Origin: Lingula anatina
Taxonomy: Eukaryota; Brachiopoda; Lingulata; Lingulida; Lingulidae
Reading direction: 5' to 3'
DNA: 64,000 nt
NCBI RefSeq assembly: GCF_001039355.2
Contig: NW_019775747.1
Coordinates: forward strand, 448,752-512,751
Shown in pieces: positions 36,952 through 48,198 of this stretch. How positions within the stretch are numbered: position 1 is the first letter of the stretch; every line of letters begins with the position of its first letter. A model generated the notes under the pieces. That model had not been told where the DNA came from, made no database searches, and saw nothing but the letters and a program-made list of their open reading frames with translations. The translations under genes and the position numbers were made by a program.

Positions 36952-39900
36952 AACTTTGTCCAAGGCCCTTGTGGTGAATTTGAGTGGAAGTCGAAGCACC
37001 GCAACAGCCAGTCAGAAAAGAAAATATTTCTCCTCATGCAGATCATGGAACTCTTAGATGAGAAATTCAGTTTTCAATGTCAAGAAGTTTTTTTTTTTTT
37101 TTTTCTAATTGTAAAATTTCATTTGCAGCTAAAAAGAAGCTTGTATTATAGCAAGTAAAAGACAAGTATTTGTAATATAAAAGTGATATTTCATATATTA
37201 CAGACATGGATAAAAAAACTGTATAAGTTTTTGAAATGAAAATTTGAAGATCAGATTTTTTAAACCAAAGTGCCAGTGCCCTAGAAATAATAGGCTGTCA
37301 ATTCCCCAGTCCTTAGTTTTGAAGAGTTGTGTACTTCTGCATGAATCTTAGTATGGTAAATTTCTTTTCGTCATTTCATTTGGCACAGAAGAATGAGAAT
37401 TATGAAAATTTTGTGTAGCTTTTCTATTTAAATGACTGGTCTTCACCTCTCAGTTATAATATACATATTTATATATATATTTATTTATATATGCATATAT
37501 ATATAAATTTTCTAAATTGTATTTCTGGACTTACAATATTAAATCTAAGACAACATCATACCAACTGGATGTCTAACTATGTTTATAAGCTGTTTAGTAT
37601 GATGTTGTCAACCTTATGTTGTCCCGAGGCTTACAAAGGTACAAAAAAAGTCTAGTTTTGTTTTCTTTTTCTTGCCGATTTAATATGAATACTCTTCCTT
37701 TGTTGATGAATGTTGTCTTCCATTTCTTGCCAAAATCACACTCACAGGTGTGTTTAAAAAGAGGAAGGAAATCGCAGAAAAATAATTAATTCAATAAATG
37801 AGTTGCAGTTGGCATTTCCCAGTACGTGGCAATTTTGTGCAAAATTTAGGACTGCATTTAAGAGGTTCATAAGAAGCTTGTGCACGGAGCATGGGAAATA
37901 ATACTTAGATTTTAGCACAAGAATTCAAAACATTTGGCTAAGGACACGGAAGTTTATCATTACATTATCACAGTATCAAACTCTCCCACTATGAAAATGT
38001 AATGCACTTCTCTTTATTAAAATGTCACATGTAAGAAAACTTTTGCATATGGCAATGGCAATCCAAAAGACTTGAATTGGAACAAATGGGAGAAAACTTT
38101 CAACAAAAAATAGAAAAAGAAACTAAACACTTCATTCAATTTAGTCATTAAAATTTCCATGATTGGGTTCATATTGCAAATAAATTATAAGTTAACAAAT
38201 ATTCTTCAAGGTGACTATACATGTTATCTTCCTATGTTATCTTTACTGCCTCATTCATTCGTAGTGTTCCTAGGCTAACTTTTACATAGTGTCTTCCCTG
38301 CCTAACTTTACCATGAAATTTATTTCCCTAACTTAAACATCTACCTAGCTTGGATGGTTTTCATGTTTGTCTGGTGTGCTTTGTGTTGACAACTGTGGAT
38401 AACAATTTCCAAATGTAATATTTGGATGGCCAGTAAAACCATAAAGGTAGCATTAAGACATATATGCACTTACAGCACTTAAGTCATTATTAAAATGCCT
38501 TAGAAGACACATAAAAAAAAATTAATGTAAGTGAAATATGTGTAACTATATTATTTTGGCAACATCTTGAATTTGGTGTTTTTGTATAATTTTCAGAACT
38601 CTTGACATTCTGTCTTCTTGGTAACTTAACACCAAGAAGTTGTTTATATCCTCAATGATCAATTTTTAGTCTGAAAATAGATTTTCCGTGATATCAACAA
38701 GAAGTACTTCGAATAGACTTCTCTCTCCACACAGGATTTCCTGATTTTGAAAAACCCCTTGTTTATTACGTTGTTGTTAATTAAGAAGAAGATATATTAT
38801 CACTTGATATTTTCGTGCTATCAATAGGTCAATCGAGTGAGTTGATTTTGGTTTACTTGATCTTGCAGTTTCCTGAAAACTTTTGGAATTATTATTTGGT
38901 AGTTCAGAGAAGAAAAATAAAGGTGTTTGAACTTTTTAGAATTAAGGGGCATTTATTTCTACAAATTGAAATGATGGTAAACGTGTTAACAGTACTAATA
39001 TAAATCACACTATTTGCCCTCTGTACAGTAGTCTATACTGATCACATTGCAGGTGAACTTTTCTAATACATAGACATTTTATTGGTGACTTCTGTATTCA
39101 CAAAATAGATAATAACTTGTCACCCATTTTCCAATCTGATATAGATTAGAACTGATACCTTTAGTTTGCTTGCTTGCCACTGGATTAAAGGCAGGGAAGA
39201 CCAATATGTATGTTGAAGTAATGCTGTGTTGGTATCCCATCTTGAGATCTTTTTTTTCTTAGAGCGCATTCAGAAAAGCAGACTAACAGACGCACAGAAC
39301 AAATATGGCCGACTCCCGTGAATGCTTGTTGCATAATCTCTGTTCGGAGACTGTTCAGTGTCTAATTGGGATTAAAGCGGCAAGCTTTTTAGTGTGTTGA
39401 CATGGTTGATCTGCGATTTGTTAGTCTGCTGTTCTGAAGGCACACTTAGAGTTCAGGAAAGTCTTTTTTTTTTTTATAAGGCAAGTTTATTAACATGGGT
39501 AGAATGGAATAATTGACCTTTAAGATGCGCCTATTTACTAACACCAGAACAATGTAAGATATCAGGGAATAAGTTAAGGTCACAATGCAGAATCCACTAA
39601 ATGATTGTTCTATGTTTTTTGGTATTTAACATACAGTTTCTCATTCTAACAGCATCTTAAATTATCATTATTTTACGCTGAATTTGATGACATTGTAATG
39701 GGTAATAAAATGGTGCGTAGTGATTAGATTACATCATTTAAATTGATTATTGTAAGGTGTGTGTAGAAGGGAATGAAGGAGGTCAATTGCAAGGTTAAAG
39801 TATGGACAACAGGCCATTGATGTAAAACATTCAATTAGATTTTTGAGCATTTTTTAAAGATACTGTTCAGTCAATACAGTTTTCAGACATTTTCTTTTAT

Positions 39901-41600
39901 GAATTATGAATGTTTCTCTGTCTGCACAAATTCACTGACAACTCTCATAAATATTGACATTCGTATGGACTCCAGAATTTTTCTGTTCACATCCAAACTT
40001 GTTTAAAAAATGATAAATCTACATAATTTGTGCTAATTTTTTTATTATCATTATTTTGTGGGAGAATTTTCCATTTAATTGTATTTTATTAAATGGAGAT
40101 AGGTGCATCTAGAAATGAGGGAGATTGCATGGAATATATGTTGGTACAAATTTTAATTGAAAAGCATTTTTACCCAATAAGGAAGAGTATGCTCTTGTCA
40201 TCCTTGTTTTGATGAAAATATATTGGCAGTGATTTTATGTGAACAAATATTTCAAGTTGCACATAATAAACTCTAGAATGAGGAAATCAATGTTTGGGTG
40301 TAGTAACATTGTAGTTGATTATGTAACAAACTTGTTTTTATCAGTGGAAATGTTGATACCATTATAATTATTATTATTATTGTGAATATAAGAGCATTGT
40401 AAATTTGTTTATATTGATAAATACCATTGTATGTATGTATGTAAGGCAGTTGTGAAATATATTTTGCTTTGTTAATGCATACATGCCTTTGCTTTGTTTA
40501 AACAGCAGATATTATGAAACTACAGTTGTTGTTGCCATGCACTTTTTCACCAATTACATGAGTTATTTTACTCAAACTGGAGTGATTTATGGCACAAATT
40601 CGATTAGCAGCTTTATTGGATTAATTTTTTAAAGTTATGCATTTGTGTGTGTGTGCGTGAAATATTCAATTTTCACATTTTGGCATTCCAATGTGTGACT
40701 TTGAAATCCCATGAAACTGAGCTCCTATGCTCTTTACATTACTTGAATATCCATTTTACCTGTGGTACTTGATAAAAAAATTGGAGGTGATCATGCTTTT
40801 AATCATTACATTACAATGCATCAAAATGGGCCAAAAAAAAAAAAAAAAAAAAAACGATTTTGTGCACTGCCACCATTAACGCTATAAAAGGAATACGGTA
40901 TTATTGTTAGACTCTAACTTACAAGAAAGATTCTTAGGACTGGCATACAGCTCAAATTGGAAAGCCATTTTGATTGAGTTATTCTTCTTGCATCTATGTA
41001 GTTTTTATGTGAATTTTTCACATATTGTCATTTTCAGTATGTGACTTTGAAATCCCGCAGTACTGAGGTCCTATGCTAGTAATGTTTTCTGAATGTTCAT
41101 GATGTGTTACCTATAGTACGTAATTTAAAATTGGTGGTGTTGATTTAGTAATATTGCATCAAAACAGACCAGCACCATTATTTTCTGCACGTGTGTGTAC
41201 ATTTGACAGTTTTGCTGCCTTGTTTATATTCTCTCAATCCGTAGCCTTAATTTTGAGTATTTATGGAAAAAAATCGTGTTGGACATCATTTAACACTTTT
41301 TGACCGTTAGTTTTTAAAAAACGCCATTTAAAAAAGGCGACAGTAGATGTGTTTGTATCCATTCAAAACTACATGGAAAAAACTGATAAAGGTACAAAAA
41401 GATGTCGAAGTACACCAAAACTGAAACGAAATCATTATAACAAAAACTGATTATATCTAGATTCCTGGTTAAATACTGGTCTTAAGATAATTTTCCTGTC
41501 ATGTGAAACTACTATGTATGGATATCGATGTAGATTGTCCCCTAACTTGTTATAAAATCACTTTTTACAGTATTTTCCAAGTGGAAATGGTTTCATTTCC
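36952..41600 (+). other. Probable Vav 3'UTR grading into intergenic DNA
   Basis: No coding exon is recognised. Candidate poly(A) signals AATAAA occur at 37793, 38179, 38916 and 40265, so the 3'UTR could be 0.85 to 3.3 kb. The sequence is AT-rich with a (TATA)-like tract near 37465-37505 and an A-run near 40833-40853. Which signal is used cannot be told from sequence. Confidence 0.5.
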
Positions 41601-41630
41601 GTTGGTTCCGTTCGGCTCACTAAGGTTGTA

Positions 41631-41830
41631 TTCCCAGAGCTTTTAGATCGATCTATCCCCGCGGGGAGTCTCACTAGATTACTGTCAGATAATCCGGCTT
41701 AAATGCCCGTCCCGCCTACTACAAGCTGTAAGGGGGTAATTAACTTTCGTGTCCGCCCGGCTGACAGCTATTTAGCGTGAACCCCCAGGGACTTAGGTCG
41801 ATCTAAAGTAGATCGATCTAATCTCTGGAA
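41631..41830. mobile_element. Palindromic MITE family 1, copy a
   Basis: About 200 bp with imperfect terminal inverted repeats: TTCCCAGAGC and TAGATCGATCTA at the left, TAGATCGATCTAATC and CTCTGGAA at the right. The interior (GCCTACTACAAGCTG, TTAAATGCCCG, CGGCTGACAGCTATTTA) is partly self-complementary. A related element lies at 45434-45669. No coding capacity. Confidence 0.65.
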
Positions 41831-42592
41831 ATGAGGTCTAAAACTGCTTCGTAAGACCTGTAACACGGCACGAATACAATGTTGTCATTAGTGTTATTAG
41901 CGGACAGAATATAATCCATCCTGAAATTGACATTCAACTTGAAAAAAAAGGCGGTGTTAACATGTGAGTAATCCAGGAATTACTGGTTTTTGATGTAAAC
42001 AGGATCGAGTAATAGGTTTTAGGCAGTAACCACAACAGTATTCTGAAAACAAACCTGGCGTGTGGTTTTCGCGTAGTGTCTATATCAAATTTGACTAGAG
42101 TAATAATTTTTATTGTATTGTCACTTATGTGAAGCTTTGCACCAAAGAAGGTTGAACAATATCTTTTCGACGCTAATTACTGGAAAGATGACTGAAAAAA
42201 CTTACAGTATGAGTAGATAATGCCAAAAGTTTGACCAACTTGAATCTGATTAAAATGTAATAAACATTCATTCATAGAAATAAATATCGTCTGAATGGAT
42301 TAATGAGATCCATTTTAGACAATTTTAAGAACCATATTTGTTCCTTACATGAGAAGTGGTCATCGGTCGTCCGCGTGTTGGTCCCATACCTAGAGGGTAT
42401 ACTGTACTCGTTTGGAAATTTCCCGGTCATATTTTCTGTGTCTACATATCCTGAATTTAAACCACGGCTAGCGCGTAGAACAAAAGACTCGGCCGTGCTG
42501 TATTCGACATACAAGCACGTCATGTACGAGTGCGCCCCACGGTCTGTTGCACTACTAGTGTAGTAGCCAATCACAGGCCGTGGTTTAAGCCA

Positions 42593-42706
42593 GATACAAC
42601 ACTCGTCGCCGAGCTGTACGTGAAAATTACTCGTGTATTGTCTCGCCTGCGACTCGCCAATACACTCGTAATATTTCACGTACAGCTCGGCGACTCGTAT
42701 TGTATC
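42593..42706. repeat. Long near-perfect hairpin (about 48-bp arms)
   Basis: The left arm begins GATACAACACTCGTCGCCG and runs to CTCGTGTATTG. The right arm runs CAATACACTCGTAATATTTC to CGACTCGTATTGTATC. The arms are reverse complements with a few mismatches, around a 17-base loop. A second, weaker inverted pair (AAACCACGGC near 42462 and GCCGTGGTTT near 42578) lies just upstream, so this may be the end of a larger foldback element. The open frames on both strands here are by-products. Confidence 0.8.
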
Positions 42707-42875
42707 TATCACAACAATCTCTGCCAATTCAGATCTTAAAACCCCACAGAAAAGAGTCTGACGTCAGCAATTTAAACGATATCTCATTAGAAGTCGTGAG
42801 ACTAAAAAAACGGAATAAAACATCGAATCCAAGTGCAGGGCCGACTCGAGAAAAGATTCGTGAGTACGAGAAAAT

Positions 42876-42891
42876 AATAATAATAATAATA

Positions 42892-42945
<54 letters not shown>
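42876..42945. repeat. (AAT)n/(ATT)n palindromic microsatellite
   Basis: An AAT tract of about 8 units switches to an ATT tract of about 14 units, so the array is itself foldback-capable. Flanking open frames read as poly-Ile and are not genes. Confidence 0.95.
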
Positions 42946-43323
42946 AATGTTGTCATTATTGTTTAAAGTCTAAAACCCAACACCGATTTTCAGTGAGTGA
43001 ACGTAAGAAATCTTTTACGACAGCAGTACAAAATGTAAATCCTTATTTAACACGTGATCGTTTAAATTAAAAAATTAAGACAAATTATCAGAAAGGCCAA
43101 GGTAAAGTTCGGATTATATCGGATTAAATATCTCAGATGTTCACCCAAACCCAATATAGAGGTGCAATTGAGGTCACAGGCGTGCCCTTAAAATATTAAG
43201 TGCACAGATTGCAAACTATGTCTGATTATGTTAGGCCCGTCCTAGCTGAAGATGTTTGTATCAAAGTTTCACTCTCCTGGAACCATGAATAATAAAAAAT
43301 AATTCTTCTTCTATCCCCAAGAA

Positions 43324-43902
43324 GGAACATACGTTACTGTCACAAATGCAAAACGTTCAACTATGAATCGTTTTACTCACTATGAAAATTTGACCATCAC
43401 TGGTTTTGTTCTTTGATTTATCTCCTACAAGTATAACGTTGTAAAACATTATAATAATCTTCTGTGTATAGCACTTAATTTTCTTTGAGCAACTTTAGTT
43501 TGCTTGTCAATGAATATTTTAAAAAACGGGGAAAATACACCCTACCGACAGTAAAATAAGCATTAAATAACTTATTTTCCCCTTCATGCTCCAAATATTA
43601 TATCAGTAGTGTTAAACTAACATGGAATCGCAATATATTTTTCGGTCAGCAAAAGAATACATTGTTTTCTCTTGCACAAGTACTTGAACAAAATTAAACA
43701 TTTTGGCAATTTTCTAGGGAACATACGTTACCTAGTATTAGCCATGACGCAAAGCTCCTTGAGTTACAGTTTAAGTATTCATAAAAACGTACTAATTTGC
43801 CATGACTGAACCACTACAAAATATATTGAAACGCGGCATAAAAATTAAAATTAAATGACCCGGAACATACGTTACCGTACGTTTTTGGAACATACGTTAC
43901 CA
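43324..43902 (+). repeat. Four copies of GGAACATACGTTAC in 0.6 kb
   Basis: The 14-base motif occurs exactly at about 43324, 43718, 43862 and 43887. The last three are extended by a further C, and the last two are separated by a related TACCGTACG palindrome-like spacer. It is not in a simple tandem array. No function is known to me. Confidence 0.8.
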
Positions 43903-44263
43903 TTTAGGTCTCTTTGCGTAATGTAAAAGACATGGTAAAAATTAAAATTTGAATTTAAATTGAGACAGTCGTGGATTTTTGTTCTATACACATGTATGTT
44001 TTCAAAAATGGAATACAACTTTGAAATCATTCAATCTTATTTTTTGACACTTCTGCATTTTGAAATGCACCTCTCTATTGAGTGGGTGGTACATAACTTA
44101 TTGTGTCATCTTCGAAAGAAATGGTTATCAGTAAGAAGTAATTGCTTCTCTACTTCTATGATATTTCCAAGACCTATACTTCACAATTCAGCTGAATTTT
44201 CAAGAAAAAAAAAGAAAAATAATATATAAAAATTTCGTTTGGTCTCTATTTTAATGTAAAACA

Positions 44264-44603
44264 TTAAAGGGATAATAACTCTTCGTTTTGGCCAATGAAA
44301 TTAATTTTCCTGGAGTAAACAACAATTTGCCCATGCTTATCAATGGTTAAAGAATCCATTTTTACATTCAAAGTTAGTCCCTGTTTTTTACTAAAAGTTC
44401 GTTTTTGTTATAATCTCTTAAGAGATTATAACAGAGTATAGCCATAAATGGAGGTCACGTGGTCTAAAGACAAGCTCAGATATCAGAATAATAGCTATAA
44501 CTGCCGTTTTTGTGGTAAAACAGAATATATAATATTTCTGAGTTGTTCACAATGTTTTTATTGTGAAAAATAGATCTCATACGAAGAGTTATTATCCCTT
44601 TAA
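44264..44603. mobile_element. TTAA-flanked MITE, copy 2 (intergenic)
   Basis: The better-preserved relative of the intron-3 element, about 340 bp. The terminal inverted repeats TTAAAGGGATAATAACTC and GAGTTATTATCCCTTTAA are exact reverse complements. Near the middle (44407-44432) is a perfect 26-bp palindrome with half-site GTTATAATCTCTT. It is non-autonomous and probably mobilised in trans. Confidence 0.8.
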
Positions 44604-44639
44604 CTGTCCTGACATCAATGTCGACTTACGGTTATACTT

Positions 44640-44810
44640 TTATAATACTTCACAATAGTAGGGACAATAACACATTTATGGGGACAGGATTTTTATTGTA
44701 TATGCCCCCAAATTGTGGAACGAACTCCCTTTTTATTTAAGAACTGAAAGTAATTATCACAGTTTTAAAAGTCTCTCTCTTAATACTCATGCTGCTTTAA
44801 TTATTAGAGA
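44640..44810 (+). mobile_element. Non-LTR retrotransposon (LINE) reverse-transcriptase C-terminal remnant
   Basis: Forward reading in one frame gives YGDRIFIVYAPKLWNELPFY, then LRTESNYHSFKSLSLNTHAA. This is the typical C-terminal end of CR1/L2/Rex-type ORF2 proteins (YG-R-F---APKLWN-LP--LR----SFK--LKTHLF). Only some 55 residues are readable, with no catalytic motifs, so it is a 5'-truncated dead copy. It lies directly downstream of a TTAA-flanked MITE. Confidence 0.7.
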
Positions 44811-44926
44811 ATTCACCACAGACCACTCTCATCTCACAAAACACGTATTTTTTGTTAAAGGAGCACTGACTGGGGTTTGTGTTTCTTCCTCTTTGACCGT
44901 GTTCAGATTCAAACATCGTGCAAGGG

Positions 44927-45065
44927 ATTCTCGCTATTTCATTCAATCTGTTCAGCTTGATACGCCTCTCCCCGTGTAGCTAGAATATTAGATAATTACC
45001 CCATAGCGGCCCTAGGAGGCGTGTCAGACATTTAAGCTGACAGACTGAAATGAAATAGCGAGAAT
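44927..45065. mobile_element. Hairpin MITE related to family 1
   Basis: About 139 bp. The left arm ATTCTCGCTATTTCATT, TCAGCTTGATACGCCTC is matched by the right arm GAGGCGTGTCAGA, AAGCTGACAGACTGAAATG, AAATAGCGAGAAT in reverse complement over roughly 45 bp. The GGCGTGTCAGACATTTAAGC segment recurs in 45434-45669. Confidence 0.65.
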
Positions 45066-45433
45066 GTGGTGAAAAAGTCGGAACATTGAATAAGTTAAGC
45101 TAGACCTCAAAACATTAATCAAGGAGGTAATTTTCTACGATCGTTCTACTTAAAGCACCAGTAGAGCAGAAATGTTTTCACTGTGCGTTGGTAATATTAA
45201 TATGGCTTTCCTGGCCTTGTCAGTGCAGTCAGGGGTCTCCCGTGACAGGTTTTCCGTATCCCCAAGAGTTTTTGCTCCCGTCACCATTTTGTGCAAAAAA
45301 AGAAAGAAACCTCTTCCACAGACGGAAAACAATGTAATGTAATCTCTTGTACAGACCGAGCTTAATTTCCTTAGTTAAATCTAGGGACAAAATGCTCCCC
45401 AAATCTTTATTTTGCTACTTTCTATAGCTTGCG

Positions 45434-45669
45434 TTCCCATGCCTAGATCGATCTAACAGGATCGATCCATCTCCAAGGGGTTTCTCGTTAAATTGCTAAC
45501 AGCTTAAGCAGCTTTAATGTCTGGCACGCCTACTGAAACGATATAGTTACTTAACACCTAGCGGCTCCAGTAGGCGTGACAGACATTTAAGCCGCTTTAG
45601 CTGATAGCAATATTGCTAGAATCCCTCTGAGATAGATCGATCCACAATTGGTACGATAGGGTCTGGGAA
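45434..45669. mobile_element. Palindromic MITE family 1, copy b
   Basis: About 235 bp. Left end TTCCCATGCCTAGATCGATC; right end has AGATAGATCGATCC and TGGGAA in inverse order. The inner arms are strongly complementary: CACGCCTACTG on one side, CAGTAGGCGTGACAGACATT on the other. It shares the TTCCCA...GATCGATC ends with 41631-41830 and the GGCGTG-CAGACATTTAAGC arm with the hairpin at 44927-45065. Confidence 0.65.
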
Positions 45670-46007
45670 TGGTCCCTCGGAAGTTCCTAAAATTTTACTG
45701 GTTAGTCAAAGGTTTATTTTAGATTTAGCTAGCAGCCTCCCGGCCTGTCTTAGCTTTCCATTATTTTCGTTATGATTTGAGAAAAAAAGAACTCTCCCGG
45801 GTTTTCATAAATAGATAACTGATATTGCAATATGTTTGTAAGCCAAAATGAACACTTGTATAGTGAAAATTAAATATTAATAATAATGATAACTTAATTG
45901 CGCACTAAAATGTTTTAGTTGCATTTTACAGACTCTACGCAAATGATTTACATATATCCATATCTCTATATTCATCTTTCTAATATGATGTAATATTTTA
46001 AGGAAGT

Positions 46008-46080
46008 AATGATAATAATATTTATTTCTTGTATAGCACATTCCGTTTTCATGCATTTAAATGCACTTTACAATAAAAAA
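46008..46080 (+). mobile_element. Short interspersed repeat of the 'tatagcac...actttacaa' type
   Basis: The pattern AATATTTATTTCTTGTATAG plus CACATTCCG, a palindrome TGCATTTAAATGCA, then CTTTACAAT resembles the abundant 'ATTTATATAGCGC ... GCGCTTTACA' repeats of aquatic animal genomes. It is a single diverged copy, so classification is tentative. Confidence 0.45.
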
Positions 46081-47106
46081 TAAAGGTTCTTTATAATTAA
46101 AGCAACAAAATCGGACTTATTAAAAATTCTAAAAACATTAATTATAAAAATAAGAGAAATAATTATTATATTAAGGATCACTGCGATAACTATTACAAAA
46201 TATTTGATAAATCTGGCTGTAGCATTGACCAATAAAAACTGTTTAAGTAACGAAAGTGGACAAAATTGAAATGCTCTCAGATGAGTCAACCGAAGACTGT
46301 GTAGAGTTAACAATTTATTTGTATTTTGAAAAATTGTATAATTGATGATCTTACTTTTTCAAATTTCATACATGTATATCTTGATTATTTGTTTTTTCTA
46401 GTATTGGCTCTTTCTCCGTAAAATCTACTAATATGACCAATTGAATGGATTTTAGACTTTCAATTAATGAATTATACTGTAGACATATTATATTTTTAAA
46501 AGTCTTCACATTTTTCAAGAAATATGTTGTAAAAAGATCATTTTGCTCTACTCAGTTGAGACACTATTCCTATGTTACCCAATAACAGGAAACATGAATG
46601 TCCCTGAAAACTTAACAAGTATTACGTGTTGTCGGGAACTCAGAAATATGAATTAAATTAAACGAAGGACTAATTATCACCATTAAAGATGGCATGGAAG
46701 TGATAATTCTAATTTGGATTAACAACTTCGGGAAGCAGCTGTTACATTCAAAGCGTTAATAGCTAGGTAAACGGAAAATTAGTCTTGCTCAATATTTTAC
46801 CGACGAAAACCGCCCAAAAGCAACTTTCATTTATCACCTTATAAACATGTACATTGGTGAAATATGTGCCACGCCATTTTATGAATAGTACCCTTGGTAG
46901 CATGGGGGGCGGGGGGGGGGAGGTTGGTAAAAACTGGTTAAAAATTGTTTCGTCTCGCAAATGTTAAGTTGCTTTTTTTTCTATGCACTGTGACAGGTGG
47001 CATCGAACATGTAACACGCTTTTGGTCGTCAAGATGCTACCATGGCGAAGGTAGCTAGGGAGCTCACAAACATGCATCAACACGTTACTAACACCTTTTG
47101 GCATCT

Positions 47107-47315
47107 CAGGGGCGGATCCAGGATTATTTGAAGGCGGGGAGTGGGGTCCGCGGATTAGAAGCCGACCCTCCCTTGGCGTGGGGTTCGGATCCCGCGAACG
47201 GTGCCTTTGGTACGGCTTAAAACTATGAATTTCAAGAGGGGACATTGGTATGATTTTTCTCAGAAATAGAAAGGGGGGTAAGACCCACCCTCCCCCCCCC
47301 CCCAAATCCGCCACT
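47107..47315. mobile_element. hAT-like MITE
   Basis: About 209 bp. The left end CAGGGGCGGATCCAGG and right end CCAAATCCGCCACT (reverse complement AGTGGCGGATTTGG) form inverted repeats of the CAGTGGCGGAT type seen in many non-autonomous hAT elements. It is flanked by the hexamer GCATCT on both sides (47101-47106 and 47316-47321), a probable target duplication although hAT usually makes 8 bp. Minus-strand open frames across it are incidental. Confidence 0.65.
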
Positions 47316-47900
47316 GCATCTTGTAATGAAACTTTCATAATTATGTAATAAAAACTTTTTATATCGCGTTAATAATACATTTTCTACAACCATAGTAGGT
47401 GTACAAAAATGTTCTGTTATGCAAAAGTTTTTATTGGACTTTACAACAAATGTTAATTTTCCTTTTTTAATGTCGCACTTTTTCAGGCAATTTTTTTCAC
47501 ACAAATTACTTTCAATCTGTAGAGCTATCTTTGTTTTACGCAAAAGGTTTCTGGAAGGTTGTATTGCGTAAAGTTGAAATGCCGGCAAAATTACAGATTA
47601 TATACCAATTTATGGAGCAACTGTACAATACAAGAAATGTAACTAAACGGAATATTCCGTGCTAAACAATCTGAACAATTTTTTTTACAACAATTAACCA
47701 ACGGTGACCCCAACGGCTACGTTCTTAATATCCAGTTTTATCTGAAGACCTTTAAACATCACTTCATTTTTTTTCTTCTGGACAGTTGCACTGTGAATAA
47801 AGCAATGATAAAAAATCCTAGGTACTTTTTTCTACTGTTGCAAATGGCTGATTTCTTCATGATATCTGCCCAGAGGATAACAATTTTATCCAATGAAAAA

Positions 47901-48198
47901 GCACTCAGAGAGCGCAGACCTCCGCCAAGGCAGCAAAGTCTCCATCCAATGCCGTTTCACCCCTAAATTTTCGATATTTTTTATTATTGATTATTTATTG
48001 ATTATTGATCCGGATCACCACCAAAAACTAATCACTTCTAAGTTAACCCATTTCTGACCTACCCTGAAAATTCCATCGAAATTCATCCATAATTTTCTGA
48101 GTTATGTTGATGACAGACAGACAGACAGACAGACAGAAAGACAGACAGACAGACAAACAAACAGGGGTGAAAACATAACCTCCTTGGCGGAGGTAATA
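47901..48198 (+). mobile_element. Retroposon-like repeat ending CCTCCTTGGCGGAGGTAATAA
   Basis: Starts GCACTCAGAGAGCGCAGACC and ends with CTCCTTGGCGGAGGTAATA. ACCTCCGCCAAGG near the start (47918-47930) is the exact reverse complement of CCTTGGCGGAGGT near the end (48182-48194). An internal (ACAG)n tract sits at about 48112-48155. This is a widespread interspersed family in aquatic animals, probably a non-LTR 3' tail. The end of the same element is seen again at 48290-48380 and 51695-51800, and an inverted relative at 59740-60095. Confidence 0.7.

Noticed and set aside
42272-42727. 151-residue minus-strand open frame
   Set aside because: It spans a long hairpin and other inverted repeats, and an opposite-strand frame covers the same palindromic DNA. 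No family resemblance.
46964-47588. Two overlapping minus-strand open frames of 118-124 residues
   Set aside because: They run through a hAT-like MITE and its C/G-runs, have no recognisable domain and overlap in different frames.
48112-48155. Regular (ACAG)n spacing considered as a CRISPR-like or satellite array
   Set aside because: It is a simple microsatellite inside an interspersed repeat tail of an animal genome.
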